From Spirochaetia bacterium (GTDB taxonomy: Bacteria; Spirochaetota; Spirochaetia; CAKZLE01), in the NCBI GenBank assembly GCA_021736385.1, contig JAIPFY010000037.1:1-32274 (forward strand): a stretch of DNA of 32,274 bases, in the 5' to 3' direction. This document shows, piece by piece, positions 1 to 8,515 of this stretch. Positions within the stretch are counted from its first letter, which is position 1; each line of letters starts with the position of its first letter. Under the pieces are notes generated by a model, which worked only from the letters and a program-made list of their open reading frames with translations, was not told where the DNA came from and did not search any database. The position numbers and the translations under genes are program-made.

Positions 1-326
1 TCCATGCATCTCAGAAAGCGATCATCCATCATCTGGCACTTGATGAGAGCCGTGAGGCAGAAGCTGCCCTGCACAAGTACAGCCAGGCAGGTTATGCTCT
101 GGCAGGGCTGCCGATAGAGCGGGCCTCTGATTATCCCGCAGGGGGACTGAAGCTGCTGCTCGATACGCTCGAACGATGGCAGGAACTCTTTTCCCTGCCG
201 CGACTGCATGAGTTCGGGTTCACCGAAGAGGAGCTCGCGAGCCTGGCCCTGGAGACGGGAGTGAAGAACACCCCTGCAGCATTGAGTACACAGGAGATAG
301 CCGGGATCCTGATCGAACGGCTCTAG
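1..326 (+). CDS. Iron-containing alcohol dehydrogenase, C-terminal fragment
   Basis: The window opens inside this gene; complete codons start at base 3 and the TAG stop is at 324-326, leaving 107 residues. The visible tail has the pattern of the group III (iron-type) alcohol dehydrogenase C-terminus: a helical region, then LPRLHEFGFTEEEL, LALETGVKNTPAALS and a final EIAGILIERL. These match the family's usual 'lsdlGi.eedl...a...g...NPrplt.eei..il' ending. Such enzymes reduce aldehydes or oxidise alcohols with NAD(P)H and Fe2+ or Zn2+. The metal-binding histidines and the nucleotide-binding domain lie upstream of the window, so substrate and exact subfamily cannot be told. The stop overlaps the stop of the convergent acyltransferase by 4 bases. 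Confidence 0.75.
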   Translation, partial: HASQKAIIHHLALDESREAEAALHKYSQAGYALAGLPIERASDYPAGGLKLLLDTLERWQELFSLPRLHEFGFTEEELASLALETGVKNTPAALSTQEIAGILIERL

Positions 327-1003
327 AGCTCGGTATCAGCGGTGAAGATGAACTGCTCATCGATCCGGTCAGCATAGAACCCATGATACTGTTCGGGCAT
401 CAGACGTGCGATCCTGATCATCATCTCGTCAGTGATCTGCTGTCGCTCTTCCGGGCTGAGGCGTTTTTTGTCAGAGATGATGGAGAACGGTGTCCCGACC
501 TTGAAGATGACCGGTGTGCGTCTGAACCGTCTGAGATTCTCCCCCAGGTGCTCGATGCCGTAGTTCGCTACCGGCAGGATCGTCACCTGCTTCTTGAATG
601 CGATGAAGCCGGTCCCGGCTTTACCTTCCTGCAGCCTGCCATCCTTGCTCCGAGTACCCTCAGGTGCGATACACAGCATCTTTGACTCATCCAGTGTCCT
701 GAAACAGGCATTCATGGCTTCTCTGTCCATACCGTCCCGGTTGACCGGGATGGCTTCCCACCAGCTCATGATCTTACGGGTGAACCAGTGTCCCCAGAGT
801 TCCTGCTTTGCCAGCGCGATGGTGTCTCTCGGTCTGAGGAAGAGATAGAGGATAGGCCCCTCGAGTACCCCGATATGGTTGGTGACGATGATCATGGGTC
901 CTGTCATGGGAACGTGTGCTTTGAGCTCTCTGGTGTCAAGCTTGCAGACGATCCGCAGCAGTGTGCGGAACACCGCATTGGTGATTCTGTTCATTAGTGT
1001 CAT
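323..1003 (-). CDS. PlsC-like 1-acyl-glycerol-3-phosphate acyltransferase
   Basis: A 226-residue protein of the PlsC/LPLAT family, which moves acyl groups onto lysophosphatidic acid at the inner membrane in phospholipid synthesis. Block I is N42-H43 followed by IGVLE, so the usual HX4D reads HX4E. Block II is PVNRDGMDREA (about 86-96), block III is PEGTRSKDG (114-122), and block IV is VTILPVANYG (140-149). Length is normal for the family. No Shine-Dalgarno precedes either possible start (residue 1 or Met4). A promoter-like TTGGGT-N17-TACAGT on the minus strand ends 6 bases before the first ATG, so the transcript may be leaderless. Family confidence is high; the exact acyl acceptor is unknown. 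Confidence 0.88.
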   Translation of the reverse strand: MTLMNRITNAVFRTLLRIVCKLDTRELKAHVPMTGPMIIVTNHIGVLEGPILYLFLRPRDTIALAKQELWGHWFTRKIMSWWEAIPVNRDGMDREAMNACFRTLDESKMLCIAPEGTRSKDGRLQEGKAGTGFIAFKKQVTILPVANYGIEHLGENLRRFRRTPVIFKVGTPFSIISDKKRLSPEERQQITDEMMIRIARLMPEQYHGFYADRIDEQFIFTADTEL

Positions 1004-1009
1004 ATACGT

Positions 1010-1038
1010 ACTGTATCAGTCAAATGGCGATTACCCAA
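1010..1038 (-). promoter_or_regulatory. Candidate promoter of the acyltransferase gene
   Basis: Read on the minus strand: TTGGGT (1033-1038), a 17-base spacer, then TACAGT (1010-1015). The -10 box ends 6 bases before the ATG at 1003, which would put the transcription start at or next to the start codon. Motif match only. Confidence 0.4.
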
Positions 1039-1068
1039 GAGGCTGTACCCCTGTTCTGAGAAAAACTG

Positions 1069-1077
1069 TGATATAGT
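1069..1077 (+). promoter_or_regulatory. Extended -10 box before the tocopherol cyclase-like gene
   Basis: TGATATAGT gives an extended -10 (TGn plus TATAGT) about 38 bases before the chosen GTG start, with no clear -35. It would give a short leader carrying the AGGAGG site. Confidence 0.35.
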
Positions 1078-1114
1078 GAGTACAGTATTCTGGTATCACA
1101 TGAGGAGGTCAGCT

Positions 1115-2062
1115 GTGCGTATACTGCATCCGGAAGTCTTTCAGGGGTCGCTGAGCAGAGAAGAGTATTTTGAAGGCTGGTATTTCAAACAGGTGAGAGC
1201 CGATGGCTCAACTGCCCTGGCATGTATCCCGGGTATCTCGCTGCACGGAAGTGATCGCCATGCCTTCGTTCAGGTCATCGACGGTCAGAGCGGCAGTACC
1301 TGGTATATTCGGTACGAACTCTCAGAATGCTCCTTCACCACAGCCGAGTTCTCCGTATCGATCGGACCCAACACCTTCTCACGAGCGGGTATGCACCTTG
1401 AGATCGACCGGCAGGGGCTCTCGCTTCACGGGGAGCTCTCCTTCAGCGGCACGGTACGGTATCCTGCGAGCCTTGCAGCTCCCAATATCATGGGATGGTA
1501 TACCTATGTGCCGCGGATGGAGTGCAACCATGCGGTCGTATCAGCAGATCATCATATCCGCGGCATGCTCACGATCAACGGTGAACCCATGGATCTTACC
1601 GGAGGGAGGGGCTACATAGAGAAGGACTGGGGGACCTCCTTCCCCAGTGCCTGGATCTGGATGCAGTGCAACACCTTCGATACCCCTGATACCTCCTTCA
1701 TGCTCTCCTATGCCCGTATCCCCTGGATGGGTTCCCATTTCTGGGGAGTCATCGCCTTCCTCTATGCAGGTGGCAGCTGGTACCGGTTCGCGACCTATAA
1801 TGGAGCGACCTTCCACAGCGAAGAGATCACCGATGGCCATGTCAGTGCCGTATGCTCACGGCGGCAGCTTCGACTGCACATCACTGCTGATGCTGAACGT
1901 TCAGGAGGTCTTCAGGCTCCGGTGAAGGGGCAGATGGAGAGGAAGATCTATGAATCACTCAGTGCACAGGTGCAGCTGAGGCTGGAAGACCTCTCTACGG
2001 GCACCTCCCGGGAGTTCACCGGCAGCTGTGCCGGGCTGGAGATCAGTGACATGAGCCGGTAG
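1115..2062 (+). CDS. Tocopherol cyclase-family protein
   Basis: A 315-residue protein of the tocopherol cyclase family (PF14249-like). Hallmarks are EGWYFKQ at residues 20-26, the central GW(Y)TYVPRMECNH segment and GGRGYIEKDWG at 163-173, followed by an aromatic-rich SAWIWMQCN stretch. In plants and cyanobacteria these cyclases close the chromanol ring of vitamin E. Bacterial and especially anaerobe homologues have no settled function, so I infer a prenyl-lipid or hydrophobic ligand role only. I chose the GTG at 1115 because AGGAGG (1103-1108) lies 6 bases before it; the in-frame GTG at 1076 has no ribosome site and overlaps a TATAGT box. No signal peptide is visible. Confidence 0.8.
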   Translation: MRILHPEVFQGSLSREEYFEGWYFKQVRADGSTALACIPGISLHGSDRHAFVQVIDGQSGSTWYIRYELSECSFTTAEFSVSIGPNTFSRAGMHLEIDRQGLSLHGELSFSGTVRYPASLAAPNIMGWYTYVPRMECNHAVVSADHHIRGMLTINGEPMDLTGGRGYIEKDWGTSFPSAWIWMQCNTFDTPDTSFMLSYARIPWMGSHFWGVIAFLYAGGSWYRFATYNGATFHSEEITDGHVSAVCSRRQLRLHITADAERSGGLQAPVKGQMERKIYESLSAQVQLRLEDLSTGTSREFTGSCAGLEISDMSR

Positions 2063-2268
2063 CAGGTATGAAAGAGGTCGTTGTTTCCCCCTGAGATCGT
2101 ACAGACTGGAGGAGATGGTCACCTGCTGTACTGCTGCCCGTTCATCCGCTTCGGGTACCCCGGGTCTCACGTTTTCCTCTGTTTTGTTCTCCTGTTCACC
2201 CTCCGCCACTGTAGGTCTTCCCTGATCTGCGATAAGATAGAGGTGTCTAACAATCAAGGAGGAATCCC

Positions 2269-3237
2269 ATGGAACATCTATTCGGACCGGTGCCCTCACG
2301 GAGGCTCGGCAGAAGTATCGGGATCAATAATGTGACCCCGAAGCACTGCACCTATGCATGCATCTACTGTCAGCTCGGCCGGGCTGTACACGTCGAGACC
2401 GATAGGCGGGAGTTCTACCGGCCTGAGCTGCTCATAGGTGAGGCACAGCAGCGTATCAGAGATGTCTACAGCAGGGGTGAGACGATAGATTATCTGACGA
2501 TCGTCCCCGATGGGGAGCCGACACTCGATCTGCATCTGGAAGAGCTCATCTGCGGTCTGCAGGAGACCGGTATCCCGGTCGCTGTGATCACCAATGGTTC
2601 TCTTCTCGGATCTCCTGATGTCCGCAGGGCTCTTTTGGGGGCGCAGTGGGTCTCGATCAAGGTCGATGCTGCCAGCACAGCGGTATGGAAGAAGATCGAC
2701 CGGCCGCACAAGCTGCTCGATCATACCCGTCTGCTCCGTGGCGCCGAGCTCTTTGCTGCGGAGTATACAGCCCGGGAGGGTACCTTCCTCGCTACTGAGA
2801 CGATGCTGATCGGGGATATGAACACCTCCGAAGCAGAGCTCTCATCGATCGCCCGATTCGTCGGTTCCCTGCAGCCTGATGCTGCCTACCTCTCCATACC
2901 CACTCGTCCGCCTGCTGAGTCCTTCGCGATACCGGCAGGAGAAGCGGCTCTTGCCCGTGCGTATCATGTGTTCAGTGAGCATACCTCTCGTGTGGAACAT
3001 CTTACCGGCTATGAGGGGGATGAGTTCAGCGCTACCGGTGTCGCCATAGATGATCTCATGAGTATCACGGCCGTACATCCCATGCGCAAAGAGGCTGTGG
3101 AAGCCCTGCTGCAGCGAGATGGCAGCTCGTTCGACGTGGTGCAGGGACTGCTTGAAGCGCAGGCACTCCTGTGTACCGAATATGACGGTCATACCTACTA
3201 TGTGCGGAAGTTCAGGGATCGACAGATGGGAAGGTGA
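2269..3237 (+). CDS. Radical SAM protein, COG0731 type
   Basis: A 322-residue radical SAM enzyme. The N-terminus FGPVPSRRLGRSIGIN followed by C27-x3-C31-x2-C34 (CTYACIYC) is the hallmark of the COG0731 group, which is related to the tRNA wyosine radical SAM enzymes. The cysteines ligate the [4Fe-4S] cluster that cleaves S-adenosylmethionine. The GEPTL segment (about residue 82) is the glycine-rich SAM-binding strand; later VDAASTAVWKKIDRPH is also typical of the group. The roughly 80 C-terminal residues look like a small winged-helix or accessory domain. Start is supported by AAGGAGG about 7 bases upstream of ATG. The substrate of the bacterial members is not established; the gene stands alone between convergent hairpins and its upstream neighbour. 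Confidence 0.88.
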   Translation: MEHLFGPVPSRRLGRSIGINNVTPKHCTYACIYCQLGRAVHVETDRREFYRPELLIGEAQQRIRDVYSRGETIDYLTIVPDGEPTLDLHLEELICGLQETGIPVAVITNGSLLGSPDVRRALLGAQWVSIKVDAASTAVWKKIDRPHKLLDHTRLLRGAELFAAEYTAREGTFLATETMLIGDMNTSEAELSSIARFVGSLQPDAAYLSIPTRPPAESFAIPAGEAALARAYHVFSEHTSRVEHLTGYEGDEFSATGVAIDDLMSITAVHPMRKEAVEALLQRDGSSFDVVQGLLEAQALLCTEYDGHTYYVRKFRDRQMGR

Positions 3238-3256
3238 TCAGGAGGTCCTTTCAGTG

Positions 3257-3283
3257 CGGGCACCTAAGTCTCTCAGGTGCCCG
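3257..3283. terminator. Hairpin after the radical SAM gene
   Basis: Perfect 9-bp arms CGGGCACCT (3257-3265) and AGGTGCCCG (3275-3283) with a 9-base loop, 20 bases past the stop. There is no T-run on either strand, so it may stop transcription only weakly or protect 3' ends. Confidence 0.5.
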
Positions 3284-3334
3284 TTCCTGCCTCTATGCAT
3301 TCGGTCGCTTCTGATCCAGGACGCTCCCCGGAGA

Positions 3335-3370
3335 GCTGAGCCCCCGTCTCTATGGGGACCGGGGGTCAGC
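3335..3370. terminator. Second hairpin between the convergent radical SAM and PFK genes
   Basis: Arms GCTGA-g-CCCCCG (3335-3346) and CGGGGGTCAGC (3360-3370) pair with one bulged G. It lies 34 bases beyond the PFK stop, with no T-run. Probably part of a bidirectional transcription stop with the hairpin at 3257. Confidence 0.45.
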
Positions 3371-3403
3371 CTGCAGGGCAGAGAGGAGGGACTCCTCCGT
3401 TTG

Positions 3404-5059
3404 CTATGCCTGCTCCAGGATGAGGGTGGTCGTCGGTCGGTTGCATACTTCATCGGGACCATAGTACTGGATGGCTCCGGGGAAGGTGAAGCAGGTCTCC
3501 TTGTACCACTGGTCCCGGTGTTCGGCGAAGGTCCTGAACGGTTTCTCATCGAGTTCCACCAGGGCTTTCTTGATCACCGGTTTCTTCTCACCGTGACGCT
3601 GTTCCATGTTCATCATCATCGTCACCGGTATGCCGCCAGCCTGCCACTGGTCCGCAGGGGCCGAGAGGTTGCTGATCGAGGAGATGTAGCCGGTGAGGCC
3701 TGAGGCGATCAGCAGGAACGCATTGTAGCCGAGGGAGTAGCAGTAGTCCGAATCGAAGTTCGAGGGGAAGGCACATCGTCCCTCATAGCCGAAGAAATGG
3801 CTCTGAGAGCTGAATGAACCGGTGTAGGTGCCTTCAGATCGCAGTTTCTTCAGCGAATCCTCTACCATCTCGATCAGCAGCTTCTCCGTCTCGATACGCG
3901 AGACCTGCACATTGCCGTGGGGGTCACGATCCATCAGCAGCTGTCGCTGGATGTTGTTCGGCAGTGAGGAGAATGCATAGGAAGAATCCTTCGAGAGGCT
4001 TCGGTTGATCCATTCGGATTGTTCCTCGAAGGAGGTCATCGTCTGGAAGTAGTCGGCGTTCGCAGCCATGAGGTCGTTGAGTTCGGCGATGAGGATCTTC
4101 ATCTCAGGGATGAACTCTATGAGTCCTTCCGGGACGAGTACCACGCCGAAGTCCATTCCCTTGCTGCTTCGGTAGACCACTTTCTCTACCAGGTCAGCTA
4201 CGATCTCCTTCAAGGTCGTCTTGTTGATCTCTACCTCTTCTGAGATCAGAGCTGCTGTAGGCTGTGTCTGCAGGGCGCATTCGAGGGCGATGTGAGAAGC
4301 ACTTCGGCCCATGAGCTTGATGAAGTGCCAGTATTTCTTCGCTGAGTTCGCATCACGTTCGATGTTACCGATCAGTTCCGAATAGGTCTTCGTGGCCGTA
4401 TCGAATCCGAAAGAGACTTCGATCGAGCTGTTCTTCAGGTCCCCGTCGATGGTCTTCGGTGCACCGATGACCGCGATCTTCGAATCGTGGCTCTTGAAGT
4501 ACTCTGCCAGGACCGCTGCGTTGGTATTGGAGTCATCACCGCCGATGATGAGGATCGCATCTATGTTCAGGGCCTTGCACACCTGCTCACACACGGCATA
4601 CTGCTGCTCACTCTCCAGTTTCGTCCTGCCGGATCCGATGATGTCGAATCCACCGGTATTGCGGTATTCATCGATATACTCATCGGTGAACCGAAGCGTC
4701 CTGTTCTCAAGGATCCCAGAGGGTCCCCCGAGGAATCCGTAGACCTCTGAGTCAGGATTCGCTCTCTTCACCGCATCATAGAGTCCGGCTATGACATTAT
4801 GTCCTCCGGGGGCCTGTCCTCCTGAGAGTACGACGCCGATATTGATCTTTTTCGAGATCGTGGTGTTCCTGCCCTCGGCGAATGATACCATGGGCATCCC
4901 GTAGGTCCCGGGAAACAGTCTGTGCAGGTCTTCTCTGTCGGCTGCAGGCTCTGTCGCCTCGCCGAACACCGGTACGATCGTATCGATGGGAAGGGTAAGG
5001 GTCCTGGGCAGCTTCGGCTGATATGCATATCGTGCTTTTTGCAGGGGGGAATAGTGCAT
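3404..5059 (-). CDS. pfp: Pyrophosphate-dependent 6-phosphofructokinase, long form
   Basis: A 551-residue glycolytic enzyme that interconverts fructose 6-phosphate and fructose 1,6-bisphosphate using PPi instead of ATP, so it is reversible. The phosphate-binding loop is GGQAPGGHN (80-88). The donor-site motif is GGDDSNTNA (173-181), with Asp where ATP enzymes have Gly. The catalytic motif is PKTIDGD (201-207), whose Lys is typical of PPi enzymes, and [11 protein letters not shown] (about 246-256) is the sugar-binding helix. The length matches the long-form PPi-PFKs known from spirochaetes and plants. Start at 5059 is supported by AAGGAG about 7 bases upstream; a longer reading frame to 5125 has no ribosome site. 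It diverges from mannose-6-phosphate isomerase, so both act on fructose 6-phosphate. Confidence 0.95.
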   Translation of the reverse strand: MHYSPLQKARYAYQPKLPRTLTLPIDTIVPVFGEATEPAADREDLHRLFPGTYGMPMVSFAEGRNTTISKKINIGVVLSGGQAPGGHNVIAGLYDAVKRANPDSEVYGFLGGPSGILENRTLRFTDEYIDEYRNTGGFDIIGSGRTKLESEQQYAVCEQVCKALNIDAILIIGGDDSNTNAAVLAEYFKSHDSKIAVIGAPKTIDGDLKNSSIEVSFGFDTATKTYSELIGNIERDANSAKKYWHFIKLMGRSASHIALECALQTQPTAALISEEVEINKTTLKEIVADLVEKVVYRSSKGMDFGVVLVPEGLIEFIPEMKILIAELNDLMAANADYFQTMTSFEEQSEWINRSLSKDSSYAFSSLPNNIQRQLLMDRDPHGNVQVSRIETEKLLIEMVEDSLKKLRSEGTYTGSFSSQSHFFGYEGRCAFPSNFDSDYCYSLGYNAFLLIASGLTGYISSISNLSAPADQWQAGGIPVTMMMNMEQRHGEKKPVIKKALVELDEKPFRTFAEHRDQWYKETCFTFPGAIQYYGPDEVCNRPTTTLILEQA

Positions 5060-5205
5060 GCGATTCTCCTTGGTAGATGATTGGTGTAACGGGTATGAAT
5101 GGCTTCTGTTCCATAAGCAGTTCATCCCTCTATAGTACAGGTATACCCAATATCGGGGAATTATACAAGAATCCAGGTTCTGAGCGGGAGAAGTTCCTCA
5201 TGTGA

Positions 5206-5234
5206 TTGACCATCTGGTACCCTCCCGGTAGACT
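5206..5234 (+). promoter_or_regulatory. Promoter of the mannose-6-phosphate isomerase gene
   Basis: TTGACC (5206-5211), a 17-base spacer, then TAGACT (5229-5234). The -10 ends 7 bases before the ATG at 5242, implying a leaderless or nearly leaderless mRNA. Motif match only. Confidence 0.5.
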
Positions 5235-5241
5235 GAGGAGT

Positions 5242-6459
5242 ATGAAGATACAACGATTACAACCCTGTATTCAGGAGTATGCCTGGGGCGATAGCAGCTG
5301 GCTCCAGGCCTTTACCGGGCACGAGGAATCGATCGGTAAGGATCCCTGGGCTGAACTGTGGCTCGGCACTCATCCCAAAGGTATGAGCGAAGTGCTCATA
5401 GAGGAGGGACCTCAGGTCCCGCTTGCCGCCTATATCGCGAACGATCCCGCAGGGGTGCTCGGCTGCGGCCGCAGTCTCCCTCTGCTGTTCAAGATCCTGG
5501 CAGTCAGCAAACCGCTCTCCATCCAGTGCCACCCCACCAAAGAGCAGGCTGAAGAGGGTTTTGCACGGGAGAGTGCTCAGCATATACCCCTGACAGCTGA
5601 TGAACGGAACTATAAGGATGACAATCATAAACCTGAGATCCTCTGTGCCGTAACCCCCTTCACGGCGATGTGCGGGTTCAGGTCTCCCCAGGAGATCAGA
5701 GAGCTCTTTGTGGAGCATCTCCCCCGGTTCTATGATCGCTTTCTCAGAGGGATCCTCGAAGGGCAGGAGATCGCAGAGTCTGCTGTCTATGCGGCACTGC
5801 TCAAGCTGGTGATCCAGAGTGAACGGGGGAACCGACAGGAGATGCTGGTGCTGCTCGAACAGGAGCTCAGCGGGATTCAGGGGGACTCTCTGGAGCTCAA
5901 GCTGGTCAGACGGTTCTTCAGCCAGTACCCGGGTGACCTTTCGGTGCTTGCACCGCTGTACCTGAACGTGCTCACCCTGCAGCCGGGAGAGGCGCTCTAC
6001 CAGCCGGCAGGGGAGCTGCACGCCTATGTGGAGGGCATCGGGGTCGAACTGATGGCCAGCTCTGACAATGTGCTCAGAGGAGGGCTCACGCCCAAGCATA
6101 TCGATGCACAGGAGCTTCAGCGCATCATCAGGTTCGAACACAGTGACAAACAGAAGACCCTGGCTGTCAGGGATGATCTGGGACGATGGGTCTATCCTTC
6201 ACCGTCGAGGGAGTTCCAGCTCAGCAGGATCGACAGCGGCAGGTATGAGGTGCACGACAGGACCAGGATCGAACTGATGATCCAGCTCGAGGGGGCATCG
6301 GTGATCACCTGTGATGACGAAGACCATGATCAGCCGATCGAGTTCTTTGCCGCACAGGGTGTTACGTTCATGATCCCGGCATCGGTCGAGGGGTATACGA
6401 TCGTATGTGATGGTACGATCTACGCTGCCTCCATCCCTGAGGACTCTGCAGGATGCTGA
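5242..6459 (+). CDS. manA: Mannose-6-phosphate isomerase, class I
   Basis: A 405-residue zinc enzyme interconverting mannose 6-phosphate and fructose 6-phosphate. It opens with the typical LQPCIQEYAWGD. Zinc ligands visible by family pattern are Gln95 and His97 in QCHPTKEQAEEGF, Glu132 in NHKPEILCAVTPF and His260 in PAGELHAYVEG. The active-site region ELMASSDNVLRGGLTPKHID follows. Length fits type I enzymes. I start at ATG 5242, where MKIQ begins. The longer TTG frame at 5206 coincides with a -35 box, so it is not a start. The stop overlaps the next ATG in the string ATGCTGA, so the two are translationally coupled. Confidence 0.95.
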   Translation: MKIQRLQPCIQEYAWGDSSWLQAFTGHEESIGKDPWAELWLGTHPKGMSEVLIEEGPQVPLAAYIANDPAGVLGCGRSLPLLFKILAVSKPLSIQCHPTKEQAEEGFARESAQHIPLTADERNYKDDNHKPEILCAVTPFTAMCGFRSPQEIRELFVEHLPRFYDRFLRGILEGQEIAESAVYAALLKLVIQSERGNRQEMLVLLEQELSGIQGDSLELKLVRRFFSQYPGDLSVLAPLYLNVLTLQPGEALYQPAGELHAYVEGIGVELMASSDNVLRGGLTPKHIDAQELQRIIRFEHSDKQKTLAVRDDLGRWVYPSPSREFQLSRIDSGRYEVHDRTRIELMIQLEGASVITCDDEDHDQPIEFFAAQGVTFMIPASVEGYTIVCDGTIYAASIPEDSAGC

Positions 6460-6914
6460 CCATCTGGGTAGATGCCGACTCGTGTCCAAGACCCGTGAGG
6501 GCCATCATCCAGAAGGCTGCCAGACGCATACGCCGCAGGGCTGTCTTCGTTGCTGATCGCCCTCTGTCAGACTGCACCGGTGCGTTCATCGAGATGGTCA
6601 TCGTTCCCACCGGTGACGATCAGGCTGATGATGAGATCGTACGTGAGGTGAAAGAGGGGGACCTGGTCATCACCCGTGATGTCATACTGGCTTCCCGGGT
6701 GGTCGAATCGGGATGCATCGTCATCGATGACCGGGGTGGCGTCTATACTGAGGAGAACATGAGGGAACGGCTGTCGCTCAGGAATGCCATGACCGAGTTC
6801 CGTGAGGCTGGATGGTTCTATGAGAGGTCCCGTCCTGTGGGACCACGGGAGATCCAGGCGTTTGCCAATGCCCTCGATACCCATGCCACCCGACTGATGC
6901 AGTCAGAACACTAA
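6453..6914 (+). CDS. UPF0178/DUF188 family protein (YaiI/YqxD-like)
   Basis: A 153-residue cytosolic protein of the DUF188 family. It shows IWVDADSCPRPVR at residues 4-16, VADRPL, VVPTGDDQADDEIV-like central acidic motifs, LVITRDVILASRV, and the terminal FANALDTHATRL helix. The Asp-rich layout resembles PIN-like nuclease folds, but no biochemical role is established. It begins 7 bases before the manA stop ends (ATGCTGA overlap) and is followed 15 bases later by a YitT-family gene, so the three probably share one mRNA. Confidence 0.9.
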   Translation: MLTIWVDADSCPRPVRAIIQKAARRIRRRAVFVADRPLSDCTGAFIEMVIVPTGDDQADDEIVREVKEGDLVITRDVILASRVVESGCIVIDDRGGVYTEENMRERLSLRNAMTEFREAGWFYERSRPVGPREIQAFANALDTHATRLMQSEH

Positions 6915-6929
6915 GAGGATGAACACCTG

Positions 6930-7817
6930 ATGAAACATGAGATGATCTATCGCAAGATAGAAGAGTACCTGCTGATCACCATCGGCTCTGCGGTCACAGC
7001 CCTTGCGCTGGTACTGTTCCTGACTCCGGCAAAGATCGCCGCAGGGGGAGTGAGCGGCCTTGCCATCATCCTCTACCACTGGTATGGATGGGATCCCGGT
7101 CTGGTGATCTTCATCTTGAGTATTCCCATCTTCGTGCTGGGGGTGAAGGTCTTCGGCGGGCGTTTCGGGCTCAAGTCACTCTACGGTACCTTCGCCCTCT
7201 CCTTGAGCGTCACCCTCTTCGGGATCCTGCTCGGGTATGACGGGCTGCTGAGTACCGGAGACAGGACCGATCTGCTTCTGGCAGCGCTCTTCGGCGGTCT
7301 GCTCTCGGGGATCGGTGTCGGGGTGGTCATGAAAGGCGGGGCGAACACCGGGGGGACAGACATCATCGCACAGGTGATCAACCACTACTCACGGCTGCCC
7401 CTGGGGACCTCTCTGTATCTGGTCGACGGGTTCATCGTTGCCCTTGCGGCATGGACCTTCTCGATCGAAGAGGCGCTGTTCGCCGTCATCACGCTCTTTG
7501 CCGCCGGTCAGTTCATCAATATGATCACCAGCGGTGCGAACTATGCCAAGATGACCTACATCATCAGTGACAAGTATGAGCTCATACGCGCAGAGCTGGT
7601 AGCGGCCAATTTCGGCGGCACGGTAGTCGACTCCTTCGGCATGTTCAGTGATGACCGGCGGCAGATGCTCATGCTGGTGGTGCGCAACCGCAAACTCTCT
7701 CAGATCACCAGTACGGTCCGCAGAATAGATCCTGATGCCTTCATGATCATCACCAATGCACACGAGGTCCTCGGGGAGGGGTTCATAGCCATCGATCCCA
7801 AAAAGACCGGCAGATGA
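6930..7817 (+). CDS. YitT family integral membrane protein (DUF2179 domain)
   Basis: A 295-residue inner-membrane protein. About five hydrophobic spans lie between residues 12 and 200, with the family signature KGGANTGGTDIIAQ at 135-148. The soluble C-terminus (about 205-290), MTYIISDKYELIRAEL to ITNAHEVLGEGF, is the DUF2179 domain, a PII-like fold. Function is unknown; family members have been proposed as transporters. The ribosome site is weak (AAGAGG 12 bases upstream), consistent with coupling to the gene before it. Confidence 0.9.
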   Translation: MKHEMIYRKIEEYLLITIGSAVTALALVLFLTPAKIAAGGVSGLAIILYHWYGWDPGLVIFILSIPIFVLGVKVFGGRFGLKSLYGTFALSLSVTLFGILLGYDGLLSTGDRTDLLLAALFGGLLSGIGVGVVMKGGANTGGTDIIAQVINHYSRLPLGTSLYLVDGFIVALAAWTFSIEEALFAVITLFAAGQFINMITSGANYAKMTYIISDKYELIRAELVAANFGGTVVDSFGMFSDDRRQMLMLVVRNRKLSQITSTVRRIDPDAFMIITNAHEVLGEGFIAIDPKKTGR

Positions 7818-7861
7818 TCCTGTCTTGAATCAGAAGCGGGCAGAGCTCGTTCTATAGGGGT

Positions 7862-8509
7862 ATGAAGACAGTACAACTATTTCATCGACAGGGGCTGCTG
7901 CTAGATGGTCTGACCGGGCTGTTCGCCCGTTCTCAGGAGTTCGAACTGATCAGGAGGGAACAGACACTTGATGATCTTCCCTCCTGCCTGCACGGGATAC
8001 CGCCGAACTTCATCATCATCGGGTCGGGACTGCTCCATTCGGCATCGGCCTGCAGGTCCTGCATGCATACCATCGGTCAATGTACTACAGATCCTGTATC
8101 TGATCATATCCTCACGGTGATCATGATCGAGCGCAATGATCAGGTACTCCTTGAACACTTTCACTCACTGGGGTTCCATGGCTTCGTCTTCGAACAGGGC
8201 AGGTTCTCTGAACTCGAGCAGTCGCTCAGGGCACTCTATCACGGGGCTGTCTATCTTCCGTCGTTCGTTGCCGAGCAGCAGAGCGACGGGGTCTATGGCA
8301 GACTGCCAAAACGGGTGCTGACCCAGCGAGAGACTCAGGTGCTGCAGCGCATCAGCATGGGGGAGTGTTCGAAGGAGATCGCGACCAATCTCGGGATCGC
8401 TGTGAGTACGGTGGATGTCTATCGAAAACGTCTGCTGACCAAGCTGCAGCTGAGATCTGTCGCAGAGCTGACCAAATACGCTGTCAGGATGGGCCTGACA
8501 GCGTTATGA
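7862..8509 (+). CDS. LuxR-type regulator with degenerate receiver domain
   Basis: A 215-residue DNA-binding protein. Residues 150-212 are a clear LuxR/GerE helix-turn-helix (LTQRETQVLQRISMGECSKEIATNLGIAVSTVDVYRKRLLTKLQLRS). Residues 1-135 have response-regulator size and rhythm, but the usual phospho-acceptor Asp after the third strand is replaced in NFIIIGSGLLH, and the N-terminal acidic pair is also absent. It is therefore probably not phosphorylated in the usual way. A cysteine group (C64, C67, C74, plus C42) sits just after that strand. No histidine kinase is adjacent. No Shine-Dalgarno is seen; TATAGG ends 3 bases before ATG. Target genes unknown. Confidence 0.85.
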   Translation: MKTVQLFHRQGLLLDGLTGLFARSQEFELIRREQTLDDLPSCLHGIPPNFIIIGSGLLHSASACRSCMHTIGQCTTDPVSDHILTVIMIERNDQVLLEHFHSLGFHGFVFEQGRFSELEQSLRALYHGAVYLPSFVAEQQSDGVYGRLPKRVLTQRETQVLQRISMGECSKEIATNLGIAVSTVDVYRKRLLTKLQLRSVAELTKYAVRMGLTAL

Positions 8510-8515
8510 GCGGCT

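Noticed and set aside
2063..2268. Short frames between the tocopherol cyclase-like and radical SAM genes
   Set aside because: A 36-codon frame starts after GGAGG, but spacing is too short and the sequence is Ser/Cys-rich without family features. Treated as intergenic.
5257..6141. 294-codon minus-strand frame inside manA
   Set aside because: Antisense shadow; manA motifs are intact.
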